A DNA stretch of 64,000 bases from Streptomyces sp. DH-12 (GCF_002899455.1 NZ_PPFB01000002.1:38981-102980); one strand, 5' to 3'; shown: positions 54,011-62,686, counted from the stretch's first letter. Program-made: numbers and translations. Notes: generated by a model not told the origin, from the letters alone.

Positions 54011-55032
54011 CCGTGTCTGTGCGGGCTCTTGAGGGCTGGTTCTGAAGGTCACCTGTTCGATCTCGTGGTGCACAGCAGCACTGGCAACGACAGTGGGATC
54101 AGGAACCTCGCCAACCCTTGGCCCTACTGGCTCCCTGCACTCCTCCTGGTCGCCAGTGAAGCCCTGCTAAAGGTCGGCGCATCCTTGTCCTCGGTCCTCC
54201 CCTGACACCCGGGTCTGCCAGTCCTCAGCCCTTGCGGGCTTGTCAGCCCCGACTGATGCCACCTGATCACCATTGGCGGCCGCGGACCGTCCCCGCCAGT
54301 CACAGGAAAAGGAAGCGTTGTCCTGCCCGTGGGTGGCTGAGGTACCTCCGTACCGCCGTCGTTGACGCCCCACCGCTGGGGTTGCCTTTCTGTGGCTGAG
54401 GTCGATTCTCCCGCCGTTGATCACCTGCACCAGGAAGGCCGGCCGACGAGGGGCGTGCGTTCGTATGGTCGCTGGAGGAGCGTTCGGTAGGTGCGGGACA
54501 ACGGCTCGGGGGACCAGGCCCCGGCGGGCGGGGGTCCGGAGGAGCCCGCCGGGGGTGTGCGCAAGGGCGTAGCCCGTAGCCCCGGAGCGCAGCGGAGGGG
54601 TCGCTAGGAGGAGGCCGCAACGGAGTGCACCATCAGCTCACAGGGCTCGGCCTCCGGAGGCGACGCACTGCCGGACCGGACCGCTAGGTCCGGTGCCCCA
54701 CAACGGCAGGTTAGCCAGGAAAACACCCACGGCCGGGGAGATGACGATGCAAGCGTCTGAGCGGCCAGTACTCGGACGACCTCCCCTTCCAGAACCAAGG
54801 GACATCCGCCCTGGCCCACGTCCCGAAAGCACACGGCGGCAGGTTCACCTGTGGGAAGGCCCCAGCATGAACACAGTGCACCACCGGCCCGAAGGTGTAC
54901 CAGTCCAACGTGGCCGCCGTTCTACGTGGCGGCCCTCCAGGCGCACGGCCGCGCGAAGTTGCCAGCTTGACCAGCGAGGAGCCGGAAGGGCTTGGGGAGC
55001 GTCCTGTTGTGCACAGGCATCAGGGAGGGCAT
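54011..55032. other. GC-rich gene-poor stretch with dyad symmetries
   Basis: About 1 kb without a convincing gene. It contains a perfect inverted repeat ACCGGACC-GCTA-GGTCCGGT (54675-54694) and a dense GC-rich patch around 54570-54605 with GGAGCGCAGCGGAGG, the kind of hairpin-forming repeat common in Streptomyces replicons. An open frame ending near 54203 would encode a hydrophobic PYWLPALLLVASEALL segment but lacks a start signal. Confidence 0.4.
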
Positions 55033-55746
55033 GTGGGGGACAACGAAGACCAGATGAGGCGTCGGGAGTCGGTTCAACGATGGTGGGAGCGCGACAACTG
55101 GGCGCAAATCGGGACTGTGGCGGCAGTCCTGGTGGGAGCCGGGACGCTGCTGTTCACAGGCATCGCGACGCTGTTTCAGGCGATGGTCGCGGATGATCAG
55201 CTCGAACAATCCCGCCGGACGTCCGAGCAGCAGGAACGCGAGCAGGCAGCCCTGGTCTCTTATTGGACGAGTGACCGTGAGTCGGCCCTGCACATCATGA
55301 ACAGGTCGTTGGATCCGGTTCATGATGTTGAGCTGGCGTTCGCTGCACTGACCAAGCAGGACGCGACACAGCAGCCCCCACGAGGGCGGGTGACTTTTGT
55401 CGTCAAGCTGGGCAGTCTTCCTCCGTGTTCGGAAGTCGTCATCTCCGAACAGACCGTTGGTCTTCGCTGGCAATCCGCAGTGCCGCGACAGCTGAGAGCT
55501 CAGCATCCCGTCCGTCCCGGTCTGCCGCGCGGCGACTGGAGGAAACTGAACCGGCTGCAGCGGCTTGAGCTGCTGGACATGGATTTCGTCGACAGAGACG
55601 GCGCCGGTTGGTCTCGCGATGGGGACAGTCAGCTGGAAGACGGAAGGCAGGGGGTCGGCTATCCGGTAGGCGGAAATGTGGCTTCGCCCGGCCGGTTCGT
55701 TCGTTCTCCGCAGGCCGAACCGCTGGACATGTGCAGGGAGGGATGA
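55033..55746 (+). CDS. Single-pass membrane protein with coiled coil, hypothetical
   Basis: 237 residues from GTG 55033, chosen for GGGAGG at close spacing. After a charged start (RRRESVQRWWERDNWAQIG) a membrane helix (TVAAVLVGAGTLLFTGIATL) and a short coiled coil (DQLEQSRRTSEQQEREQA) lead to a beta-rich soluble domain (DVELAFAALTK, GRVTFVVKLGSLPPCSEV). Streptomyces has many such proteins of unknown function. The architecture is parallel to that of the gene at 61625. Confidence 0.55.
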   Translation: MGDNEDQMRRRESVQRWWERDNWAQIGTVAAVLVGAGTLLFTGIATLFQAMVADDQLEQSRRTSEQQEREQAALVSYWTSDRESALHIMNRSLDPVHDVELAFAALTKQDATQQPPRGRVTFVVKLGSLPPCSEVVISEQTVGLRWQSAVPRQLRAQHPVRPGLPRGDWRKLNRLQRLELLDMDFVDRDGAGWSRDGDSQLEDGRQGVGYPVGGNVASPGRFVRSPQAEPLDMCREG

Positions 55747-56254
55747 GTGGGTGCCTCCCGCCCGTACCTTCGGGTCGTCGCGCCGGCGCCCTGGTTACGC
55801 GTCGAAAGCGGCGGCTCTAGGGGACCCGCGGCCGCGCGAAGGACCGATACCTCGGGAGAGGTCGGATCGTCGGAACCGGTAGGACATGGCGAGGACCGGT
55901 CAACGATCATGAAAGGTGTGCTTGTGACGGCATGGTTCGTGACACCCCGGTGTCCATGTCGCCCGCTGGCTGCCAAGCGTTCGGCCGAGGCACAGCGTCG
56001 ACCGCGCGGCCGTAGGCTGCTGCGGATGATGAGGAAGGGTCGATGCATGGCTGCATCGTCCACACGGTGAACAAGGCGGTCACGGACACGCAGATCACCG
56101 CCTGTACGGTCTCTCAGAGCAGAGCGAGATCGTGCCCGGCCTGTGGCAGAACACGCCTTCCCGGCCCGTGACTGTTTCACCTGATAGGCCAGGGGGCTCC
56201 TGCGAGTTGCGGTCTCGGCAGAAGCTCAAGACATCGGGCTGATCGAGCCTGTCA
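55747..56254. other. Gene-free stretch
   Basis: About 500 bp in which I see no convincing gene. A fragment around 56095-56150 reads RLYGLSEQSEIVPGLWQN in one frame, which may be a relic of a coding gene, but it has no start and no recognisable family. Confidence 0.35.
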
Positions 56255-56848
56255 GTGGCAGCCGTCATGATGGGTGGCGTGGATTACAGCCTCGTCATCG
56301 CCGCCGCGCACGCTGCCGGGCCCTGCTCGCCCGGCGAGGAATCCGCGTGGGGTCGCCGTGTGCACTCCCTCACTGTGGACCTCCACCTGATCGCCCAGCA
56401 GGCCGCGCAGGACATCAGCCGGCTGGAGAGCGCATCCCGGTTCGTGGCCTTCCTCGAGAACGTCGAGATCGAGGAGTCCAGCCGGCGGGGCCTGTTGACG
56501 TTGCGTAATCCGGCGGGGGACACCGAGCACATCCGCACCGAACAGCAGGAGACCGACCGCGGCCGCGACCTGATCGAGCGGGCCCGTGCCTTGAGGGGAC
56601 GGTGGGTGCTGGTTTTCCGGTACAACGAGAAGGCCTCCGCCACCATGCAGGTCCGGATGCTTGCTCACCTCATGGACCTGGGCGACGGTGCCATTGCCGT
56701 GAATCTGGCGAAGAAGATCCTCACTGATGACGCCGGGGGTGCGATTCCCCGGGCGCAGGCGGCATGGGCGGAGGCGGGGCTGCCGGACTCCGGCACCATC
56801 ACGGTGGAGCAGTTGGAGCAGGCCCGCGCCAAGTTGCAAGGCGCGTGA
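56255..56848 (+). CDS. Hypothetical protein
   Basis: 197 residues from GTG 56255; ATG 56267 or 56270 is equally possible because no ribosome site is visible. Predicted largely helical, soluble, with HSLTVDLHLIAQQAAQDISRL, ALRGRWVLVFRYNEKASATM and VNLAKKILTDDAGGAIPRA. The C-terminus ends in a helix (GTITVEQLEQARAKLQGA). No family recognised. Codon use is typical of high-GC genes, which supports it being real. Confidence 0.55.
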   Translation: MAAVMMGGVDYSLVIAAAHAAGPCSPGEESAWGRRVHSLTVDLHLIAQQAAQDISRLESASRFVAFLENVEIEESSRRGLLTLRNPAGDTEHIRTEQQETDRGRDLIERARALRGRWVLVFRYNEKASATMQVRMLAHLMDLGDGAIAVNLAKKILTDDAGGAIPRAQAAWAEAGLPDSGTITVEQLEQARAKLQGA

Positions 56849-57178
56849 GTCGAACCGACGCCACGGTGTGACGCCCGCCGGGGGGTGCTCCACCTGTAGG
56901 GGGCGACGCATCCAGGGGAGGTTCGACATGATTCGTGCTTCCTGTGGGTGCCGACCGGTCTCGGCATAGATAACAGCAAGAAGCGTGGAATGCCTCCGCG
57001 GAAGGCAAGGATCCGCCCCAGGTTGCTTGGGGGTCGTGTAAGGACCGTATTGAGTCTGTACGGTCCAGTTCGGTCCGACACGGACCAAGACGAGACCTGG
57101 GGCTTGCCAGGGAGGGGGTTGGTTGTGCTTCTTGCTGTTATCTGGAAAGTCAGGGACTCGATTCCGTACCCTGTCGAC

Positions 57179-58024
57179 ATGCCGAACCCGCGTACCGTCG
57201 ACGCCCTCGCCGCGATCGGCAGCTTCGTGAAGGCCCAGCAGAAAGCCGGGTACGCCAACGAGACTGTCCGGCTGCGCGGCACGCTGCTCAACGAGTTCCT
57301 GGCGCACGTCCTCAACGAGGAGATGACTTCCTCGCTCACCGCCGAGGAACTCGTCGAGCCTGAACGAGCCGCCTCCTGGCTCGACGCGGCCGGTGCCGGC
57401 GAGACCCGGCGGCGCAACACACTCGCCGGTCCTGACGCCGTCGCGGCGCACGACTCCCAGCGCGCCCGTATCCAGACGTACAACGCCTTCGTCGACTACC
57501 TCGCCCTCTCCGGCCTGCACCGGCCCTATCCGGCCTCCGGGCACAGCGACCGCCTGGAGCCCGAACAGGCCGACAAGCTGCTACGCACCCTCGCCGTACG
57601 ACGGCCCACCGGCGCCAACGCCGCCACCACCATCCGTACCGCGGCGGTGGCCGCCCTCGTCGCCGCCACCGGCCGCTCCCTGCCCCAGCTCCACCAGCTC
57701 AACGTCACCGACGTCGACCTGGAACGCCGCCCCGTTCCCGTCGTGACCGTTGCCGACTCCGATCACCTGCTCGACAAGCACACGGTGGAGATCCTGCGCC
57801 GCTGGCTCGACGTCCGCGCTGGCATCACCAAAGCCCTGGAAGGCAGCGATCCGGGCTATCTGTGGATCCCGACCAAGCCCGGACGCGAGCGTGCCGGCCT
57901 TCAACCGCCGAAGCCGGGCCTGACCCGGGCCGCCGTACGCACCCTGCATGCCGCGCACCGCAACCTCGTCCTCCAAACGGTCGGCGTCCCTCTGCGCCCG
58001 TACGCGCTCCTCCCTCGCCGGTAA
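57179..58024 (+). CDS. Truncated tyrosine-recombinase-like protein
   Basis: 281 residues from ATG 57179, which has TACCCT six bases upstream (leaderless layout). The N-terminal helical part (AIGSFVKAQQKAGYANETVRL) resembles a core-binding domain. AALVAATGRSLPQLHQLNVTDVDL and HLLDKHTVEILRRWLD match the start of a tyrosine recombinase catalytic domain. The usual TGLR arginine appears shifted (TGRS), and the HxLRH and final Tyr motifs are absent because the frame ends at 58022-58024. It is probably inactive or a remnant. The preceding 330 bp (56849-57178) show no gene. Confidence 0.55.
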   Translation: MPNPRTVDALAAIGSFVKAQQKAGYANETVRLRGTLLNEFLAHVLNEEMTSSLTAEELVEPERAASWLDAAGAGETRRRNTLAGPDAVAAHDSQRARIQTYNAFVDYLALSGLHRPYPASGHSDRLEPEQADKLLRTLAVRRPTGANAATTIRTAAVAALVAATGRSLPQLHQLNVTDVDLERRPVPVVTVADSDHLLDKHTVEILRRWLDVRAGITKALEGSDPGYLWIPTKPGRERAGLQPPKPGLTRAAVRTLHAAHRNLVLQTVGVPLRPYALLPRR

Positions 58025-58062
58025 CGCAAAAAGTGGCTGGACCAGAAGGGCGGTTGGAGGAG

Positions 58063-58380
58063 ATGTGGCAGCAGCAGGGCAACTCGGAGGGCCTGGCGGC
58101 CGCTCTCGCAGCCCTGCCGACCCTGGACGACCTCAAGGCCCGCACCGCCCGCCAGGAGGCGCCCGAGGTCCGGCGGGACCCGGTGCCGCCCGAGGACCCC
58201 AACGAGGCGTTCACCGTGTGGGCAGAAGCCCGGTTCGGCGTCGACCCGGACCACCTGGCGGAGCTGCTGAACGCGCTGGGCACCGAGGACTGGACCGAGC
58301 TGGAGGACGCGGCGGCCCTCGACGCCGACCAGCTCGCCGCGCTCCTGGACGACCTCCCTGACGGGGGACCCGCCGCCTGA
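58063..58380 (+). pseudogene. 3' fragment of an HTH-type gene related to the one at 62687
   Basis: An open frame from ATG 58063 (GGAGG close upstream) encodes MWQQQGNSEGLAAALAAL, PTLDDLKARTARQEAPEV and NEAFTVWAEARFGVDPDHL. This is clearly homologous to the C-terminal third of the gene at 62687 (ELWQEEGGPEALTAALAAL). The upstream two thirds are missing, replaced by the end of the recombinase-like gene. It may still be translated as a short protein. The join suggests a deletion or recombination event. Confidence 0.6.
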
Positions 58381-58444
58381 CGCGCCGCGTCACAACTCCC
58401 GCCGCGACGACGCGGCCGGGGCCACCGCGTACGCCTACCTGCCG

Positions 58445-58597
58445 CTATGGCTGTCGCATCAGCAGGTACAGGAACGTGGCCACCCCCACCCCAGCCAAGA
58501 GCGCCGCCCCGAGTTGAGCATCCTGGTAAGTGACGTACGTAATGACACCGCCGATTGCGAGCAACACAATGGCAGTCAGGTCTATGTGACCCTTCAA
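58445..58597 (-). CDS. Small two-helix membrane protein
   Basis: 50 residues. TTG 58597 is preferred because GGGAGG lies six bases before it. The sequence holds two hydrophobic helices, LTAIVLLAIGGVITYVTY and GAALLAGVGVATFLYLLM, with a short polar loop. The family is common in Streptomyces but unnamed. Confidence 0.55.
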   Translation of the reverse strand: MKGHIDLTAIVLLAIGGVITYVTYQDAQLGAALLAGVGVATFLYLLMRQP

Positions 58598-58915
58598 GCT
58601 GGGCCTCCCGGGCTCAGGGGTCGCCGTCCGCAGCCTCCGCCAAGATGCAGGCGGTCGGCGACCCATAACGTCCGTCCGGAAGAAGCCCTTCCGGGACGAG
58701 TTGGAGCATGCACGAGGGGTCCTGTGATCGAGGTCCTAGGACCCGGAGATGGCATTCCCCGTCACATACAGCGCCCTTCCAGGCGGCGTAGTTGAAGTGT
58801 GAGCGCGCCGAGGTCCGTTGACGAAAACTCAAAAACGATGAATTTTCTTCGCAGGTCAGCGGCTACGGAATGTCTCGTTCCGGCCTCTGAGTCAAAATTC
58901 CGGCTCGGGAGGAGC
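58598..58915. other. Gene-free stretch with a promoter-like sequence
   Basis: 318 bp with no gene seen. A markedly A/T-rich patch holds TTGACG (58818-58823), 17 bp, then AATTTT (58841-58846), reading toward the left end of the Tn3-like element. Confidence 0.35.
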
Positions 58916-58995
58916 ACGGCCTCGGGGAACATCGGTACAGCGGTTAACGCTAAGCCGTTGATCTTGGTCGGATGACGGGTGCGGCGGCAGCGGTG

Positions 58996-60099
58996 TCAGG
59001 CGTCCTCCCCTTCGTGTCGGGCCTGCGCCAGCAGCGCGGCCACGACATCGTTCATCCCGCCCTCGGTTTGCTCAGCGAGCGTGTGCAGCACGTCGTCCGT
59101 GGTGCCGTCCATGACCTGCCGGGTGAGCCGTTCCATCAGCTCGGGGTCGGTGCCGCTGCCAAGGCTGGTGAGGTCCACCCGGGTCGGCCGGCGCGGGGCG
59201 ATGATGTCCGGCCCGGCCGGTGCTTCGGCCGCCGCATCGGCGTCGGCGAGCGCGCGGTAGACGGAGGCGACGGAGGGGTGCTGGCCGGCGTTCTTCCCGG
59301 TCTTGATGGTCAGCTTCTTGGCGATCTCGGGCACGGGCACGCCCTTGCCCTTGAGCGCGCGGGCGAACAGCAGCATGTCGTCATCGATGACCTTTGGCCG
59401 TCCGCCGTGGTTGCCCTCGGTCGCGGCGGCGACCTGGCCCTCCAGGGTCTTCTCCCGGATGTAGTTGCGGTCGAGCTGGGCCGCGACGGCGAGCACGGCG
59501 AAGAACATCGCGCCCATGCCGTTGGGGTCGTAGATGCCGGTGAGGGGGCCGGTGAGGAGTTCGAGTTGGACGCCGGCCTTCTGGAGCTGGTTGGACAGCG
59601 TCATCAGCTCGGCGGCGTTGCGGGCCAGGCGCTTGAGCTCGTGGACGGTGAGGATGACCTCCTGGTCGGGGGCGGCCTCCTTGATGTCGTACGCCAGCTT
59701 CAGCGCCTGCTCCAGCTTCGGCCGGGTCTTGACCCGGGTGCTGATCTTCTCGTGGAAAATCCGCTTACAGAGCGGTTCGAGCGCGTTGAGCTGGCTCTGG
59801 AGTTCCTGCTGGGCGGTCGAGCAGCGGGCGTACCCGATCCGGATCGGCTTGGCCGCCGCGGCGGCTGGCTGAGCCTCGACGGGCGGGCCGGGCTTCCAGG
59901 GCCGCCCCGGGCCGCGGTCCTCGGGCACGAGGACGTCGAGTTCCTCGCGGAGCGCGGGCACGAGGATGAAGCGGGCGGTGTGGTACTTCGTCGCGGTCTT
60001 CCCGCCGCGGGTGCGGCAGGCACTGCCCGCCGGGGCTTCACACTTCGGAAAGTCGTTTCGTTCTACCGCGATTGCGGCTTGATCGGGCGTCAGGTCCAC
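58996..60099 (-). CDS. Serine recombinase (resolvase/invertase family)
   Basis: 367 residues from GTG 60099. Residues 1-50 form a small Cys/His module (FPKCEAPAGSACRTRGG, KYHTARF) seen in other Streptomyces recombinases. The catalytic domain starts RIGYARCSTAQQELQSQL, with the nucleophile in ARCST, then VHELKRLARNAAEL and the long-helix region AMFFAVLAVAAQLDRNYIREK. An HTH follows (EIAKKLTIKTGKNAG, SVASVYRAL), then a 60-residue extension (TDPELMERLTRQVMDG). It cuts and rejoins DNA at paired sites. Candidate sites lie just upstream. Confidence 0.9.
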   Translation of the reverse strand: MDLTPDQAAIAVERNDFPKCEAPAGSACRTRGGKTATKYHTARFILVPALREELDVLVPEDRGPGRPWKPGPPVEAQPAAAAAKPIRIGYARCSTAQQELQSQLNALEPLCKRIFHEKISTRVKTRPKLEQALKLAYDIKEAAPDQEVILTVHELKRLARNAAELMTLSNQLQKAGVQLELLTGPLTGIYDPNGMGAMFFAVLAVAAQLDRNYIREKTLEGQVAAATEGNHGGRPKVIDDDMLLFARALKGKGVPVPEIAKKLTIKTGKNAGQHPSVASVYRALADADAAAEAPAGPDIIAPRRPTRVDLTSLGSGTDPELMERLTRQVMDGTTDDVLHTLAEQTEGGMNDVVAALLAQARHEGEDA

Positions 60100-60285
60100 C
60101 CCGGGAGTCTGTCAGAACTGTCTCGCACAACAGTCGGGTTTTGAGAGGACTTCTGCGAACGGCGACCTGGGGAAACGTGATCGATTCGGAGGCTCTCGCA
60201 GAACTCTCGCAACTGACCCGTTTGTGAGAGCCGCGATCCGGAACCGCTGCTACCGCTAATCGCTGTTCCGTTGTTCCCGAGGCCG
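60100..60285. other. Candidate resolution (res) region
   Basis: Upstream of the recombinase, TCTCGCA occurs at 60121, 60194 and 60205, and TTCTGCGA/TCGCAGAA form an inverted pair (about 60150 and 60197). The segment ends with a diverged copy (60257-60285) of the element's terminal repeat. Clusters like this are usual substrates for serine resolvases. Confidence 0.4.
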
Positions 60286-60361
60286 GAGTACGGGAACGCG
60301 CCCGCTAGGAGCTGTCCGGGCGATCATGTGACTCGTCCGTGCCTGGGTCGTTGTTGTGGGC

Positions 60362-61293
60362 ATGGGGCGGGGCGATCTGACAGATGCCGAGTGGGAACGG
60401 CTGCGGCCGTTCCTGCCGGTGAGCAATGGACGTCGTGGCCGGTGGCGGGACCATCGGCAGGTGATCGACGGGATCCTGCACCGGGTGCGGACCGGGGTGC
60501 AGTGGCGGGACCTTCCCGAGCGCTTCGGCCCGTGGAAGACCGTGTATGAACGCCACCGGCTGTGGTCGGCCGACGGGACGTGGGAGCGTCTGCTGCAGCA
60601 GGTCCAGGCCGCCGCCGATGCCGCAGGCGAGATCGACTGGGACATCTCGGTGGACTCCACCATTGTGCGGGCCCATCAGCACGCGGCCGGTGCCCGGACC
60701 GGACCGCCGCCGGCGCCCGCGTCAAAGGGGGCCGACGCGGCAGAACACCAGAGCGAAACGCCGTGGCAGAGCCTGCTCGCCCGGCTGGTGGAGGTGGTGC
60801 GGGAGGTGAGGGCCTGGGCCGCTCGCGGGGCGGGTTTACCAGCAAACTCCACCTGAGCGCGGACGGCCGCTGCCGCCCGCTGTCCTTGGTCATCACCGGC
60901 GGACAGCGGGCGGACTGCACCCAGTTCCAGACGGTGCTGGAGAGGATCCGTGTTCCGCGGGTCGGTCCGGGCCGGCCGCGCACGAAGCCCGACAGCCTCA
61001 CGGCCGACAAGGCATACAGCAACAGTCCGTGCCGCGAGTACCTGCGGCGCCGTGGTATCCGGCACTCGATCCCGGAGAAGACCGACAGCCAGGCCGCCCG
61101 CCTGCGCAAAGGCGCGCGCGGCGGACGGCCACCCGGCTTCGACGAGGAGCGCTACAAGAAGCGCAACACCGTCGAACGAGCGATCAACAGACTGAAGCAG
61201 TCCCGGGCCGTGGCCACCCGCTATGACAAGCGCGGCTACGTCTTCCTCGGCACCGCCACCACCGCGGCCCTGCTCATCTGGCTTCGGAGTTGA
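60362..61293 (+). CDS. IS5-family transposase in two overlapping frames
   Basis: The first frame starts at ATG 60362 (GRGDLTDAEWERLRPFLP) and runs to 60856; it contains GILHRVRTGVQWRDLP and the first catalytic Asp in SVDSTIVRAHQHAAGA. The rest is in the -1 frame: GLGRSRGGFTSKLHLSADG, LTADKAYSNSPC (second Asp) and NTVERAINRLKQSRAVATR (Glu), ending at 61293. Expression as one protein therefore needs a -1 shift between about 60720 and 60856. Programmed frameshifting is common in this IS group, but a disabling mutation is the alternative. Confidence 0.85.
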
Positions 61294-61302
61294 GTCCCGA
61301 CC

Positions 61303-61533
61303 TCACAGAGCGACTGGCCGATACGTCAGGGCCTGATCGACCACCTCATCAGCCGAAAGCTCCCCTTCCGGCGGCCAGAAGATCAAGTCCCTGACCTGTC
61401 CGGACGGGCATGCCAGGGCTCTGCCCAGCACCTCCAGCCAGCCGTCCGCCTCGCCGTCCGAGGCGTAGTCCGCGTCCATGATCCGCTGCACGAGCACGAC
61501 CGCTTCCGCGCGACTCATCTCCCCAGCACTCAT
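61303..61533 (-). CDS. Colicin/pyocin-type bacteriocin immunity-like protein
   Basis: 76 residues from ATG 61533 (GGAGG six bases upstream). EAVVLVQRIMDADYASDGEA, GQVRDLIFWPPEG and ELSADEVVDQALTYR match the four-helix immunity fold of nuclease-colicin/pyocin systems, whose core signature is a helix-acidic loop, SDLIFWP and PEEIVD. Immunity proteins neutralise a cognate nuclease toxin; no toxin gene is present here. It lies wholly inside the IS, antisense to the transposase and 10 bp from its stop, so it travels with the element. Confidence 0.7.
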   Translation of the reverse strand: MSAGEMSRAEAVVLVQRIMDADYASDGEADGWLEVLGRALACPSGQVRDLIFWPPEGELSADEVVDQALTYRPVAL

Positions 61534-61624
61534 CAGGTCCCTCCGCCGAGCCACCCTAACGAAATCCTTGATCGCCCGGACAGCTCCTAGCCGCGATGTC
61601 ACACCCGGCGGGTAGCGTCCGGCC

Positions 61625-62386
61625 ATGGATACAGGAGACTGGATCGCCTTTGCCGCGGTCGTCATATCAGTGGCCGCTGCCGGCATCGCCATCTGGCAGG
61701 CCAGAACAGCGTCGCAATCCGCCGCCCATGCCAAGCAGCAAGCCCAAGCCGCCGACGAACAGGTCCGCCTCGCCCGCGAACAACTCCAGCAAGGTGAGCG
61801 CAGCCATCGTGAACAGGTCGAGCTTTCCGAGCGGATCCACCGCGAGCAGAACGAGCCCTACGTCGTCGTCGACATCGCCCCTGAAGGCCCTGGATCCACA
61901 CTGCTCCTCCTCACCATCGACAACGCCGGCCCCACCCTGGCCCGCGACGTGACAGTCGCCTTCGATCCACCGCTCAGCTCAACCATCAGCGGTCAAGCTG
62001 CACGCATCCACAGCGTTCTGTCCCGGCCCATCCCCGTCCTTCCGCCCGGCCGGCGCCTCACTTACGTCTTTGACATGAGCGCCAGCCGATTCAACTCCGG
62101 TTTTCCCATGGAGTTCGAAGTCACCGTAAACGCCACTGGTCCGGCGGGTGCGGTAGAACCGCTGGTCTACCGCATCGACCTGGGAGTGCTTGCCGCGGCA
62201 CGAGTGGGAGAACACCCTTACCGGCGCATCGAGGAACGGCTAGGAAAGATCGCAAGCGATCTCCGGAGCCTGGCCAAGGCGTACGGTGAAGCGAACCGAC
62301 CTGCCATCAGGGCTGCGCTTGAGGAGTCCATCGCAGCCGCACGAAGGCGGGACACCAACGGCACTACTCCTCCCAGCGCTACATAA
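61625..62386 (+). CDS. Single-pass membrane protein with coiled coil, hypothetical
   Basis: 253 residues from ATG 61625, which has TAGCGT six bases upstream and no ribosome site (leaderless layout). The N-terminal helix WIAFAAVVISVAAAGIAIW is followed by a long coiled coil (QAADEQVRLAREQLQQGER). Then comes a beta-sandwich-like domain (YVVVDIAPEGPG, TLLLLTIDNAGPTLARDVTV) and a C-terminal helix. The family is frequent in Streptomyces and unnamed. The right end of the IS lies 33 bp before the ATG, so the original -35 region may have been displaced. Confidence 0.6.
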   Translation: MDTGDWIAFAAVVISVAAAGIAIWQARTASQSAAHAKQQAQAADEQVRLAREQLQQGERSHREQVELSERIHREQNEPYVVVDIAPEGPGSTLLLLTIDNAGPTLARDVTVAFDPPLSSTISGQAARIHSVLSRPIPVLPPGRRLTYVFDMSASRFNSGFPMEFEVTVNATGPAGAVEPLVYRIDLGVLAAARVGEHPYRRIEERLGKIASDLRSLAKAYGEANRPAIRAALEESIAAARRRDTNGTTPPSAT

Positions 62387-62686
62387 GACCGACCAGGGCG
62401 TTGTCCTGCTCGCTCCACTGGCCCGGCAGGTGGCGGAGGCGCGGACAGGGGCTGACCGTACGACGCGGCCAGGGCTAGACCCTGCGCGTCACCGCCGCCC
62501 CTACCGTCCACCTCCAGCTCCTCGCCCACTGCCAGCCACTCGATGGCGCCCCGGGCGCCATGTCGGCCCCGGCCCAGCGCAAGGCCCGCGAGTACGAAAA
62601 CCGGGTCAGCGCCCTTGCGTCGACCGAACCTTGATCGTTCTCACCGATAACCGCTGTACCGATGTTCCCCGAGGCCGGAGGAGCGC

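Larger units (their letters stand above)
60304..61591. mobile_element. IS5-family insertion sequence with a passenger gene
   Basis: A perfect 23-bp inverted repeat (60304-60326, beginning GCTAGGAGCTGTCC, and 61569-61591) bounds 1288 bp. The outermost CTAG on each side may be the target duplication. Inside are a two-frame DDE transposase on the + strand and, between its stop and the right end, a colicin-immunity-like gene on the - strand. Intact ends suggest recent movement. Confidence 0.9.
58916..62677. mobile_element. Tn3-family-like non-autonomous element with 38-bp inverted ends
   Basis: 58916-58953 and 62640-62677 are inverted copies, 35 of 38 bases matching, with the outer 30 identical. 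The left copy ends ACGCTAAG at its inner side, the ending typical of Tn3-family termini, and contains GGGG. Flanking five-mers GAGCA (58911-58915) and GAGGA (62678-62682) differ by one base, so the target duplication is approximate. Inside are a serine recombinase and a membrane-protein gene, but no Tn3 transposase. A diverged third copy at 60257-60285 lies just upstream of the recombinase. An IS5-type element has inserted inside. Confidence 0.55.

Noticed and set aside
54060..54203. Hydrophobic frame containing PYWLPALLLVASEALL
   Set aside because: Only one membrane-like segment, no credible start codon or ribosome site; may be a relic, not reported as a gene.
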